This document shows positions 52,676 to 61,267 of a DNA stretch of 64,000 bases, piece by piece. The stretch covers positions 682,001 to 746,000 of the forward strand of contig NZ_LXKN01000001.1 in NCBI RefSeq assembly GCF_001692325.1, read 5' to 3'. The notes beneath the pieces are model-generated. The model was not told the DNA's origin. It made no database searches and was given only the letters and a program-made list of their open reading frames with translations. This stretch comes from Rhizobium sp. AC27/96 (GTDB lineage: Bacteria; Pseudomonadota; Alphaproteobacteria; Rhizobiales; Rhizobiaceae). The number at the start of each line of letters is the position of its first letter. Positions within the stretch are counted from its first letter, which is position 1. A program made the translations under genes and the position numbers.

Positions 52676-53988
52676 GCAACGACCTGTTTGCACCGCGGAT
52701 ACCGGAGGGGGTCGCCAACAAGCGGCCTCTGGCCGATCGCCTGCGGCCGCAAACGCTGGCCGAGGTCACAGGCCAATCGCATCTGACTGGTGAAGACGGC
52801 GTGCTTCGCCGGATGATCGAGGCCGGCTCGCTCGGCTCCATGATCTTCTGGGGGCCGCCCGGCACCGGCAAGACGACGGTCGCAAGGCTGCTTTCGGGCG
52901 AGGCGGGTCTTGCCTTCGAACAGATATCGGCGATCTTTTCAGGCGTCGCCGATCTGAAGAAGGTATTCGAGGCAGCGCGCCTGCGGCGTATGGATGGCCG
53001 CCAGACCCTGCTTTTCGTCGATGAGATCCATCGCTTCAATCGTGCGCAGCAGGATAGTTTCCTGCCTGTCATGGAAGACGGCACGGTCATCCTGGTCGGT
53101 GCGACGACGGAGAACCCGTCCTTCGAACTCAACGCCGCTCTTCTGTCCCGTGCCCGTGTCCTCACATTCCAGTCGCATGATGAGGAAAGCCTGGAGGAGC
53201 TGCTGCGACGCGCCGAGGCGGTGGAGGGCAAGCCGCTGCCGTTGACCGAGGATGCGCGCGCCAGCCTGATCGGCATGGCGGATGGCGACGGGCGCTCGGT
53301 GCTGACGCTCGCGGAAGAGGTCTGGCGTGCCGCGCGCAAGGACGAGCTTTTCGACCCTGACATGCTGATCAAGATCGTCCAGCGCCGAGCCCCGGTATAC
53401 GACAAGGCGCAAGACGGGCACTACAATCTGATCTCGGCCCTGCACAAATCCGTTCGCGGCTCCGATCCCGACGCAGCGCTTTACTATCTCGCCCGCATGT
53501 TCGATGCCGGTGAAGACCCGCTCTATCTCGGCCGGCGGCTGGTGCGCATGGCAGTCGAGGATATCGGCCTTGCCGATCCGCAGGCGCTAGTCATCTGCAA
53601 CGCGGCCAAGGACGCCTATGAATACCTGGGGTCACCGGAGGGTGAATTGGCGCTGGCGCAGGCCTGCGTGTATCTCGCCACCGCCCCGAAATCGAATGCC
53701 GTTTACACCGCCTTCAAGGCGGCGACGCAAGCCGCGAAGCAGAACGGTTCGTTGCTGCCGCCCAAGCATATCCTCAACGCACCGACGAAACTGATGCGCA
53801 CTGAGGGATATGGCGACGGCTATCGCTACGATCACGACGAGCCGGATGCCTTTTCGGGCCAGAATTACTTTCCTGAGAAGATGGGCCGCCAGACCTTCTA
53901 CGATCCGCCAGAGCGCGGTTTTGAGCGCGAAATCCGCAAGCGGCTGGACTGGTGGTCGAAGCTGCGCAAGGAGCGCGGCGAGCGCTAA
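52672..53988 (+). CDS. rarA: Replication-associated recombination protein A
   Basis: A 438-aa AAA+ ATPase (MgsA/WRNIP1 family) acting at stalled replication forks. Walker A GPPGTGKTT at 61-69, Walker B LLFVDEIHRFN at 113-123, sensor region GATTENPSFELN. The C-terminal tetramerisation part holds DPLYLGRRLVRMAVEDIGLA and the family ending PERGFEREIRKRLDWW. Start inside the protease stop codon. Confidence 0.96.
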   Translation: MSNDLFAPRIPEGVANKRPLADRLRPQTLAEVTGQSHLTGEDGVLRRMIEAGSLGSMIFWGPPGTGKTTVARLLSGEAGLAFEQISAIFSGVADLKKVFEAARLRRMDGRQTLLFVDEIHRFNRAQQDSFLPVMEDGTVILVGATTENPSFELNAALLSRARVLTFQSHDEESLEELLRRAEAVEGKPLPLTEDARASLIGMADGDGRSVLTLAEEVWRAARKDELFDPDMLIKIVQRRAPVYDKAQDGHYNLISALHKSVRGSDPDAALYYLARMFDAGEDPLYLGRRLVRMAVEDIGLADPQALVICNAAKDAYEYLGSPEGELALAQACVYLATAPKSNAVYTAFKAATQAAKQNGSLLPPKHILNAPTKLMRTEGYGDGYRYDHDEPDAFSGQNYFPEKMGRQTFYDPPERGFEREIRKRLDWWSKLRKERGER

Positions 53989-54020
53989 TCAGCAAATCAC
54001 CTGCTGGTGACTGCTTTCCG

Positions 54021-54329
54021 CTATGCTTTTTGCATCCGCGGAACGGTGACCCTATCCACCATCTTGACGCTCGATTCCGCCAGGCTCTTGTGGCCTTCCA
54101 TATCGACAACCAGATGCCAATGACCGGCCTCCGGAATGACCAGCCGTATCGGTGATTTTTTGGCGACGCCACCAAGGAACTGATGCTTGAGGGTTTCCGT
54201 GAAGCGCTCGAAATTCGAGCTGTTCATCAGCCTGACATTGGCGACAGCCGAGAGCGTAATCTCGATCACCGTACCGGCGTGCTGTTCTTTAAGATCGTAA
54301 TGGCTGTAGCGGAAAGCAGGCTTCGACAT
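54021..54329 (-). CDS. DUF1883 domain-containing protein
   Basis: A 102-aa protein with the DUF1883 blocks YSHYDLKEQHAGTVIEITLS, NVRLMNSSNFERF and PEAGHWHLVVDMEGH. The family has a small beta-rich fold and unknown role, sometimes fused to TIR domains; no such fusion is present here. Convergent with rarA. Confidence 0.85.
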   Translation of the reverse strand: MSKPAFRYSHYDLKEQHAGTVIEITLSAVANVRLMNSSNFERFTETLKHQFLGGVAKKSPIRLVIPEAGHWHLVVDMEGHKSLAESSVKMVDRVTVPRMQKA

Positions 54330-54423
54330 CTTGTTTCTATTCTCTGGGACACCCGTGCCAAAAACCTACTCAAGGCGGGTTAAGGAAGCGTTTGGTCGGG
54401 TTGCAGCTGTCGAAGCCTGCCCT

Positions 54424-54462
54424 GGAGCGGTTGAGCGTTTCTCAGAACCGCTCAACCGCTCC
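54424..54462. repeat. Perfect 14-bp inverted repeat
   Basis: GGAGCGGTTGAGCG (54424-54437) and its exact complement (54449-54462) flank an 11-nt loop. It lies between divergent-looking small genes with no T tract; it may be a repeat element or an mRNA end structure. Confidence 0.6.
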
Positions 54463-54530
54463 AAACTATTGTTCTTACGCAATTTTAGACGGGGAACCGC
54501 TGCGCAAGTTTTACTCGGGTTGATCTGGGT

Positions 54531-54800
54531 CTAGTGCAGATTGGACGAGGTGGATACGAAACCATCAAGGTCGAGGACTGCGCCTTCCGGCGCGTGGCAG
54601 ATGTCGGCCGGGTTATGGTTGCATTCTTCAGCCGCAAAGTGCAGGGCAGCGGCCTCGTTGCGGAACAAGCCGCCGACGAGCCCCTGACGGTCTTGGACGA
54701 TCCAGCTGCCGCGGCGATCACGGCCGATGACGAAGCGGGCCGGTGCCGGCGAAAAGGGGCCGTGAGCCGAGCGGCGCTGGATATGCTGTGCGTTTGCCAT
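54531..54800 (-). CDS. Hypothetical protein, 89 aa
   Basis: A small basic N-terminus (MANAQHIQRRSAHGP) leads into a compact domain with FVIGRDRRGSWIVQDRQGLV and GGLFRNEAAALHFAAEECNH, a strand-strand-helix pattern that could bind nucleic acid or act as a small regulatory domain; no function is known to me. AGAGGAAGAAAAA precedes the ATG at 54800. It follows the 65-aa gene upstream and may share its transcript. Confidence 0.7.
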   Translation of the reverse strand: MANAQHIQRRSAHGPFSPAPARFVIGRDRRGSWIVQDRQGLVGGLFRNEAAALHFAAEECNHNPADICHAPEGAVLDLDGFVSTSSNLH

Positions 54801-54832
54801 TTTTTCTTCCTCTTGGATCTCTTCGGTTAGGT

Positions 54833-55030
54833 TCAATGTCCAGCCCAATGCAGCAGCATCTGAAGGACGCCGGCGATGAGGAAGACAAGCCCGAGGCGCG
54901 GAGCGATGGAGCGAAGGCCATGCAGCAGCGCGTCTGAAGAGAAATGCCGTTCGTCCCCGGCAAGGGCCACGGCGCGAGGGCGTTGGAGGGGATCGGCTGA
55001 TAGGCCGGCATGCGTATAGCGTGACATCAT
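54833..55030 (-). CDS. Hypothetical small protein with C-terminal membrane helix
   Basis: A 65-aa protein; a polar N-terminal half is followed by one hydrophobic helix near the C-terminus (LGLVFLIAGVLQMLLHW, about 47-63), a tail-anchored layout. GGAAAGGAACT lies 5 nt before the ATG pair at 55030/55027. Just upstream of the 89-aa gene on the same strand. Confidence 0.6.
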   Translation of the reverse strand: MMSRYTHAGLSADPLQRPRAVALAGDERHFSSDALLHGLRSIAPRLGLVFLIAGVLQMLLHWAGH

Positions 55031-55168
55031 AGTTCCTTTCCAGTGTCACCGGCACCTGAGGTCCGCTGGACCATGGGTGCCACGCTCTTGAATCTATGGG
55101 TGAGTTGCTAGGATTTCCATTTGTCCCGAATGGCAAAAATATAAAAATCTCATAGGCATGACGTGATT

Positions 55169-56110
55169 TTACAATCCCAGCCGGAAGGTTCGGCGGGAGG
55201 CAAAGCGGCCGCTGCCGTCGGCTTGAAACTGTGCGAGGGCAGTCTGGATCACCGTCGCAGTTTCATTGGCTACGCCGACCAGCGGCAGGCGTACATCGGC
55301 TGCGATATACCGCACCAGCGACAGGGCATGCTTGACGGTCGCCGGCTCGCTTTCACGCGCTAACGCATCGAACAGCGGCTGCAGGCGCGCGTCTATGGAT
55401 TGGGCGGCGCTGAGATGGCCACAGGCCGCCGAATGCTGCATGGACTGGAATAATCGCGGCACAATATTTGCCGCGTTGGAAAAACAGCCACGGCCGCCTG
55501 CGACAGTGAAGGCAAACGCACTGGCATCGTTAGACGTATAGAGCCCGAACCGCTCCGACAGCTGTGATCGCCAGCGATCGATGCGCGAGACATCGCTGCT
55601 GTCATCACAGATCCCGATAATCCCGGGAATCTCCGCCAGTCGCATGACGGTCGCCGGAGCGAGATCGATTGCGGTATGCGATGGCTGATTGTGGACGATG
55701 AGCGGCAGCTCGGTATGGGCGGCAAGCTGTTCGAAGTGATGAAGCACGCCCTTCTGGGTCGGCTTTGAATAGTAGGGCACCGTCACAAGCGCGGCGTCTG
55801 CACCCAGTCGCTGCGCCTGCAGCGTTTCCGCGATGGTCGTTGCCGTGTCGTTGGTGCCCGATGCGACGATGACGGGCACCTGGCCCTCGCAAAGTTCGAC
55901 ACAGATTTCGATGGCGCGAAGCCGTTCCGCCTCCGTCAGCGTCGGGCCTTCGCCGGTCAGGGAACAGACGAGCAGCCCGTCAACGCCACTCAGCAACTGC
56001 CATTCCACATGCGCCATCATATCGACGCTGTCGAAAACGCCGTCATGAAACGGGGTGACAAGGGCAGTGATCGCACCGCCGATGCGTCTTTGAAAGCTTG
56101 GCCTTTTCAT
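55169..56110 (-). CDS. DapA-family (beta/alpha)8 protein lacking catalytic Tyr and Lys
   Basis: A 313-aa member of the dihydrodipicolinate synthase / N-acetylneuraminate lyase family by overall pattern: ALVTPFHDGVFD near the start, SLTGEGPTLTEAER at 50-63, PYYSKPTQKGVLHHFEQLA at 112-130. However, the conserved Tyr (YNxPSRTG block) is His140 (HNQPSHT), the Arg of that block is His145, and the Schiff-base Lys (GIKEATG block) is Cys168 (GICDDSSD, codon 55607-55609). It therefore is unlikely to make dihydrodipicolinate by the known mechanism and may be a non-enzymatic or repurposed paralogue. Probably cotranscribed with the 75-aa membrane protein upstream. Confidence 0.88.
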   Translation of the reverse strand: MKRPSFQRRIGGAITALVTPFHDGVFDSVDMMAHVEWQLLSGVDGLLVCSLTGEGPTLTEAERLRAIEICVELCEGQVPVIVASGTNDTATTIAETLQAQRLGADAALVTVPYYSKPTQKGVLHHFEQLAAHTELPLIVHNQPSHTAIDLAPATVMRLAEIPGIIGICDDSSDVSRIDRWRSQLSERFGLYTSNDASAFAFTVAGGRGCFSNAANIVPRLFQSMQHSAACGHLSAAQSIDARLQPLFDALARESEPATVKHALSLVRYIAADVRLPLVGVANETATVIQTALAQFQADGSGRFASRRTFRLGL

Positions 56111-56122
56111 CTCGGCTGCGCC

Positions 56123-56350
56123 TCAAAGATAATGCAGCACGATGAAGAGCTCGAGGCCGCCAAGCAGCAGCCCGAAGGCGAACATTGCGTGAAATGTCCG
56201 TTTCTCGCGTATCTGCCGATCGCGGGGCTGGCGCTTGGGTCGGGCCTTCGCCGTTGGAACCGATGCGGTCGTGCGATGGCGTCTCTCATCGCTGTTGTGG
56301 ACGAGGACGCGGATGGATTCCGTCAGGTTTGGTGCGTGTGTATCGAGCAT
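56123..56350 (-). CDS. Hypothetical 75-aa protein with C-terminal membrane helix
   Basis: The N-terminal half is polar and basic (RPKRQPRDRQIREKR near residues 38-52), then one hydrophobic helix closes the protein (MFAFGLLLGGLELFIVLHYL, about 56-75). GGAGGCAGATGCC precedes the ATG at 56350. It ends 12 bases before the DapA-like gene start, suggesting an operon. Layout resembles the 65-aa protein at 54833, with no clear sequence relation. Confidence 0.65.
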   Translation of the reverse strand: MLDTHAPNLTESIRVLVHNSDERRHRTTASVPTAKARPKRQPRDRQIREKRTFHAMFAFGLLLGGLELFIVLHYL

Positions 56351-56457
56351 GGCATCTGCCTCCGTATTTCAACGGAAGCGTAGTGCCAGGCGACATAGGA
56401 AATCCATTCGCGGCCGGAGGCGAAGAAGTAAGTGCGATATAAACGAACCGCGAAGCG

Positions 56458-57471
56458 CTATCCCGCCACTTGCAAGTTCTTCCGATCGAGCTGCGTTACC
56501 AGCGCCAGGATCGTTGCCGAGACCGGTGTTGCAACGCCCGTCAGCTTGCCGAGCGAAACGACGACGCCGACGAGAGGCGTTATCTCCAGCGCCTTGCCGG
56601 CAAGCAGATCCTGCAGCATCGAGGTGCGTACCGGCCCGATCTGGCGCGAGCGTTCGAGACGTTCCTCGACCGACATCGGCACATGAGATCCCAAAGCCTC
56701 GGCAACCGCTTTCACCTCGCTCATGACCTGGCCGACCATCGTCGACAGAGCAGGATCGTTCATGATGTCGGACATCAATCCGCGCGTCAGAGCGCTGATC
56801 GGATTGAAGGCGGCGTTGCCCATCAGCTTGCTCCAGATATCGTCGCGAATGCGCGCGGAAATGGAGACGGTGACGCCGGCCTTCTGCAGCAGCGCCGCGA
56901 TGGCCTCTATGTCGGACGTTGTCTCGCCGGACGGCTCACCCAGGATGAAATGGCCCTTGTTGCTGAGCCTGATCTCGCCGGGATTGGCGACCTCCGCTCC
57001 CTGATAGGCAACGCAGCCGATGACGCGCTCGGGACCGATCAGTCGCCAGAGACCGCCATTCACGTCCAGTTCTTCCATCTGGTGCTCGGCATGGCCGCTC
57101 TGCCGATCCCGGTGAAAATACCACCAGGGCACGCCGTTGAGGATCATCACGACGCGGGTGCCGGCATGCAGCAGCTTGGCGATGCCGGGCACGGCCGCCG
57201 CCAGCTGATGACCCTTGAGGCCGGTGATGACGAGATCCTGTGGTGGCAACTCGCCCGCATCGTCCGTTGCCGTCACTTGTGCCACGAGCGCGTTGCTTGC
57301 CTCTGCTTCCCAAAGATGGATGCCGCCGGAGCGAATGGCGTCCAGATGCGCCCCGCGTGCGACGACGGAGACCTTCGCCTGATCGCCGGAGGAAGCCAGC
57401 TTTGCCGCAATCGCGCCGCCGAGTGCGCCCGCGCCGTAGATACAGATATTCTTGAAGGGGGAAGACGTCAT
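56458..57471 (-). CDS. 2-dehydropantoate 2-reductase family protein
   Basis: A 337-aa NADP-dependent reductase of the PanE/ApbA family. The N-terminal Rossmann motif YGAGALGGAIAAKLA starts at residue 12; the C-terminal domain contains the probable catalytic Lys in DDIWSKLMGNAAFNPISAL. PanE makes pantoate for coenzyme A, but rhizobia carry several paralogues and the substrate may differ, so no symbol is assigned. GGAGCACCAAGCC precedes the ATG. Divergent from the regulator at 57709. Confidence 0.88.
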   Translation of the reverse strand: MTSSPFKNICIYGAGALGGAIAAKLASSGDQAKVSVVARGAHLDAIRSGGIHLWEAEASNALVAQVTATDDAGELPPQDLVITGLKGHQLAAAVPGIAKLLHAGTRVVMILNGVPWWYFHRDRQSGHAEHQMEELDVNGGLWRLIGPERVIGCVAYQGAEVANPGEIRLSNKGHFILGEPSGETTSDIEAIAALLQKAGVTVSISARIRDDIWSKLMGNAAFNPISALTRGLMSDIMNDPALSTMVGQVMSEVKAVAEALGSHVPMSVEERLERSRQIGPVRTSMLQDLLAGKALEITPLVGVVVSLGKLTGVATPVSATILALVTQLDRKNLQVAG

Positions 57472-57708
57472 GGCTTGGTGCTCCAGTCAGGTCGCATGCG
57501 CTGAAAATTATGTCACGTCGGTGATTTGGCGGATGGTTCATTAGGTCGGCGGCAATTGGAATTGAAAATCGCCAAGCCTTCCTTCACATTATCGGCATAT
57601 GGAAATTTCGCCATGCTCGTTCGAGCTCAAATGGAATCAATCCGGCAAGAAAAATAGTATCGGCTTGTGCCGCCGGCATGGGTCGGTGCGGATTTCGTGA
57701 ACAAGAAC

Positions 57709-59625
57709 ATGTTTTCACTGCATACGTTTGGTGGTTTGAAGCTTATGGATGGCGATGGCCGAAAGGTCGCGTTTCCCGAGAAGGGTCTGTTGATACTCGC
57801 CTATCTCATGACGGAGCCAACATCACGCGCGCCACGCAGCGCGATCGCCCAGCTCTTGTGGGGGCTGGATGACAGTGGCAGCGCGCAAGTCAATCTGCGC
57901 AAACTGGTTTCGAGGATAAGAACCCGTCAGGGTGAGCTGGGCAGCTCGTTTCTTCGTTTCAACGAGAGCACGGTCGAGCTTGAGCCGCATCTGCTGGCCT
58001 CCGATATCTCTGTTCTCGACGCGACTGCTGACGACCGGGTTCTCGCAAGGCTGCAGTTGCTAACGAAGACGCTCCGGGCGGAGTTCCTGCCTGATGTCGA
58101 TTGCCAGAGCGTGGTGTTCTTCGAATGGCGTACAAGGCAGAAGCGTCACCATATCCGGATGCTGAAGGAGACGATCAAGGCTGCTGCCGAGGTGGCCCCG
58201 GCGGCCGATACCAGTCTGGTGAGGGAGGCTGCCTTCCTGTTTCTGAGCCTCGATCCGCAGGACCGGGATATCCATCCGGTTTTGCTGCGGATATTCGATG
58301 CGTTCGGCGAGGTGGAGCATTTTCGGCAGCTCTCCGGGCAACGCAATGCGCTTCTGGCCGCATGGTGGGCGCGCAAGCCTGGATCGTTGCCACTCGATGA
58401 CGAGAACGGCACCTCGCTGTCGGCTGATTTAGCGGTCGCTCAGCAGCTCCGGGTGCCGCTGCTCGTCCTGTCTCCAGCGGAGGGGCTGGCCGGTGGATAT
58501 GATGCATCATCCCTTATCGAGGATGTCACCATCGGTTTCTGTGCGCTGAACAGCCTTGAGACGAAGGAGGGCCGCCGGGCGATCCAGATCGGTTGGCGCA
58601 ACGCGGCTCCAGCCGGGACGTCGGATCGGCAGGAGCGGTCATATGCGCTGGAGATGCGGTTCAGCGGCCACGATAACGAAACCCTGTTGTTCTCGCAGCT
58701 TGTCGACGCAGCGAGCGATGAGATCGTCTGGGCGGACCGGCTAAAGATTGCACCATGCGCACATGGGCAGCAGAGGCAGGAGATTTCCCGTCACCTCGTC
58801 CTGTCGCTGGCTGGGCAGATCGAGCGATGCGAGATGACAAGATCCCATTTCGAGGGAAATTCGGCTGGTCATCAACGCTATCTCGCTGGCCGCCGCTATC
58901 TGGACCGTCTCTCCGTATCGAACCTGCAGAAAGCGCGGACAGAGCTGAAGGCTGCGCTGCAGAGTGGCGGGCCCTTCGCTCCCGCCTTGGGCTCCATTGC
59001 CCGTACCTATTCGAAGCAATGGTTGTTGACCGCAGGAGGCGATGCGGCTCTTTTGCAGGAGGCGGAAGCCTATGCCCTGCAGGCTATTGCCGCGCGGCGT
59101 GACATCGCGGACGGCTACCGCGAGCTTGGTGTCGCAAAAAGCTTCCAGGGCGCAAACGACGAGAGCATCGAGGCTCTGGAGCTTGCCGATGCCCTCAATC
59201 CGAACCATGCCGGTATTATCGCCGATCACGCCGAAGCCCTAGTGTATGCATCCAAGCCTGATCTGGGTCTGCAGAAGATCGAACATGCGCTTGCGCTCAA
59301 TCCGCTCAGTCCTGATTCCTATTTATGGATTGCATCGGCGGCCAGCTACATGCTCGGCTCTTTCGACGCTGCCCTTGGCTATATCGCTCGGATGGCGGAT
59401 ACCAGCTTGGCAGACAGGATTTCTGCTGCCAGCTGGGCGATGCTTGGCGACGAGGAGAGGGCAGGGTTCTTTGTTCGACGCGTGCATCAGGCCAATCCCG
59501 GCTTCGACGTCGACAAGTGGCTTTCCGTCATACCGTTCAAGGAGCAATGGCAGCACGAGATTTATCGGGACGGGATGCGCCGGGCCGGCTTCTGGAAGAG
59601 CGCCCCCAATTCGGGCGAAGCATAG
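57709..59625 (+). CDS. SARP-like transcriptional regulator with C-terminal TPR region
   Basis: A protein of about 639 aa. The N-terminus (FSLHTFGGLKLMDGDGRKVA, then GLLILAYLMTEP and APRSAIAQLLWGLDDSGSAQ with VNLRKLVSRIR) is an OmpR-type winged helix of the SARP/BTAD class. The middle recalls the TolB-like domain of adenylate-cyclase-associated regulators, and the C-terminus (about 440-600) has TPR-like repeats (ADGYRELGVAKSFQGANDES, AGIIADHAEALVYASKPDLG). ATG 57709 starts at the domain; GTG at 57697 or 57667 are alternatives. It directly precedes the membrane operon at 59819 and may control it. Confidence 0.8.
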   Translation: MFSLHTFGGLKLMDGDGRKVAFPEKGLLILAYLMTEPTSRAPRSAIAQLLWGLDDSGSAQVNLRKLVSRIRTRQGELGSSFLRFNESTVELEPHLLASDISVLDATADDRVLARLQLLTKTLRAEFLPDVDCQSVVFFEWRTRQKRHHIRMLKETIKAAAEVAPAADTSLVREAAFLFLSLDPQDRDIHPVLLRIFDAFGEVEHFRQLSGQRNALLAAWWARKPGSLPLDDENGTSLSADLAVAQQLRVPLLVLSPAEGLAGGYDASSLIEDVTIGFCALNSLETKEGRRAIQIGWRNAAPAGTSDRQERSYALEMRFSGHDNETLLFSQLVDAASDEIVWADRLKIAPCAHGQQRQEISRHLVLSLAGQIERCEMTRSHFEGNSAGHQRYLAGRRYLDRLSVSNLQKARTELKAALQSGGPFAPALGSIARTYSKQWLLTAGGDAALLQEAEAYALQAIAARRDIADGYRELGVAKSFQGANDESIEALELADALNPNHAGIIADHAEALVYASKPDLGLQKIEHALALNPLSPDSYLWIASAASYMLGSFDAALGYIARMADTSLADRISAASWAMLGDEERAGFFVRRVHQANPGFDVDKWLSVIPFKEQWQHEIYRDGMRRAGFWKSAPNSGEA

Positions 59626-59649
59626 TCGGCCCTCGCGCCATCACAGCAG

Positions 59650-59668
59650 GTTTTGACGGGATCAAAAC
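59650..59668. promoter_or_regulatory. Palindrome upstream of the four-gene membrane operon
   Basis: GTTTTGA and TCAAAAC flank CGGGA, a perfect 7-bp-arm inverted repeat 25 bases after the regulator's stop codon. CTATAT at 59731-59736 matches the rhizobial -10 box but has no good -35 partner, as seen at activator-dependent promoters. Role is inference. Confidence 0.4.
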
Positions 59669-59818
59669 AGGCGTTTTCCAATCGACATCCGTTCGGGCTA
59701 GTCTTTACCACAATCACATCCTAACCTCGGCTATATCGCTCTGGACCGGGAACAACCGGTGCGGTATCGATCTATCGTTTTGTCCTTTCTAAGTTGATGA
59801 ATTTGCCGGGGAAGATCG

Positions 59819-61267
59819 TTGCGTTTCGAAGCCTTAAACCGCCTCTGGGAAAGTGTTCGGGAGACCAGCCATGATTTCCGGGCCTCGACGGATGTCTTTC
59901 CCGTCATCGATATCGAGAAGCTCGGATCGACCCTCGCCCTGCAGGAGAAAGGTGCGGCAGCGGGACGGCTGAACCGGCCGGCATCGGGCGCCCAATCATT
60001 CGACGAAACGGAACAGCGTATCGTTGCCTGGGTCGAGGCGGAGAAGAAGAGTTCCTATCAGGTCCTCGAAGATCAATTCCAAACCTTCGACAGTCGCCTG
60101 CGCAACCTCGATTTCGAAGGTCAGTTCGGGCTGATCCGTCAGGCGAACGCCTCCAGCCTGTCGGATTTTCGTGCCGAGGTGGCAAGCGGCGTCGACGAAC
60201 TGCATGGCCTTCGGCGCAATCTGAAGACCGCCGAGGATGAAATGGTGGATTTCAAGGCCCGGCACAGATTGCAGCGCGCCGCGAAAGTCTCCAGCAAAGC
60301 GGCATGGGGCTTCAAGGTCTCCCTCATCGTCTTTCTCATCCTCATCGAAATGGTGATGAATGGCAGCTTTCTCGCCAAGGGGAGCGAGCAGGGCGTTGTT
60401 GGCGGCGTGACGGAGGCGGCGGCCTTTGCCTTCCTGAACATCGGCGCCGCGCTGATGTTCTCCTTCTTCTGCGTCCGCTTCCTCGTGCATCGCTCCTACG
60501 CGCTGAAACTGCTCGGCCTGCTTGGGCTCGTTGCCTATATCGCTGTGGCCCTCGGGATCAACATCGCGCTGGCGCATTATCGCGAGGTTTCGGCCACCAT
60601 TTTGAGCGGCGCCGGTGCCGAGGTGATCCAACGCTTGAAGACGGCGCCACTGGGGCTGCAGGAGCTGAACTCCTGGATGCTCTTTGCCGTCGGCCTGATG
60701 TTCTCGCTCTTTGCCTTCATTGATGGCTGCTATCTGACCGATCCCTATCCGGGTTTTGCCGGAGTGCAGAAGCGTCTGGATGCGGCGAGGAACAATTATA
60801 TCGACCGCAAACTCGATCTGATCGAGGACCTTCGCGAGATCCGTGACGAGCACAACAGCCAGATCGAGGCAATCATCCGCGATCTCTCGCTTCGACGGCA
60901 GGAGACCGCCGCCATTATCGCGCATCGTGGCCGGACGGCGGGGCTATTTGGCGAACATCAGAACCATCTGGAGCGTGCGGCCAATGTGCTGCTCACCTCT
61001 TACCGCGATGCCAATAGATCGGCCCGCACCGAGCCGGAGCCGCCCTATTTCCTGTCCGCCTACAAGATGGAGCGGTTGACGCCGGTAATGCGCACCGACG
61101 AGGAATTGGACGACAAGGTGCTCGGCGCTCGTGTGCAGAGCGCGCAGGGCGAGCTATCCGAGCAGATCAAGCAGATCGGCGACGAATTCGAACGGGCTAT
61201 CGACAAGTATCACAAGCTCGACAATCTTTTCCCGGAGAGCATCCTTGGCGCGACGCAAGCGGCGTAG
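59819..61267 (+). CDS. Coiled-coil membrane protein of unknown family, first gene of a four-gene operon
   Basis: A 482-aa protein. A long polar, helical N-terminal region (about 60-160) precedes four predicted membrane helices (about 162-184, 198-222, 228-252, 285-306), followed by a second long coiled-coil region (about 315-400) and a helical tail (440-470). I do not recognise a family; the two helical arms around a membrane core suggest a scaffold that oligomerises. TTG start at 59819 with GGGGAAG 6 nt upstream. The next gene starts inside its last codons, so production is coupled. Confidence 0.8.
   Translation: MRFEALNRLWESVRETSHDFRASTDVFPVIDIEKLGSTLALQEKGAAAGRLNRPASGAQSFDETEQRIVAWVEAEKKSSYQVLEDQFQTFDSRLRNLDFEGQFGLIRQANASSLSDFRAEVASGVDELHGLRRNLKTAEDEMVDFKARHRLQRAAKVSSKAAWGFKVSLIVFLILIEMVMNGSFLAKGSEQGVVGGVTEAAAFAFLNIGAALMFSFFCVRFLVHRSYALKLLGLLGLVAYIAVALGINIALAHYREVSATILSGAGAEVIQRLKTAPLGLQELNSWMLFAVGLMFSLFAFIDGCYLTDPYPGFAGVQKRLDAARNNYIDRKLDLIEDLREIRDEHNSQIEAIIRDLSLRRQETAAIIAHRGRTAGLFGEHQNHLERAANVLLTSYRDANRSARTEPEPPYFLSAYKMERLTPVMRTDEELDDKVLGARVQSAQGELSEQIKQIGDEFERAIDKYHKLDNLFPESILGATQAA

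Noticed and set aside
54534..54830. 98-codon plus-strand frame opposite the 89-aa hypothetical
   Set aside because: The minus-strand gene has the better binding site and protein-like composition; the plus frame ends in an artificial Phe-rich run.
56470..57504. 344-codon plus-strand frame opposite the ketopantoate reductase family gene
   Set aside because: The minus strand encodes a clear Rossmann-fold enzyme; the plus frame is an Arg/His/Asp-rich shadow.
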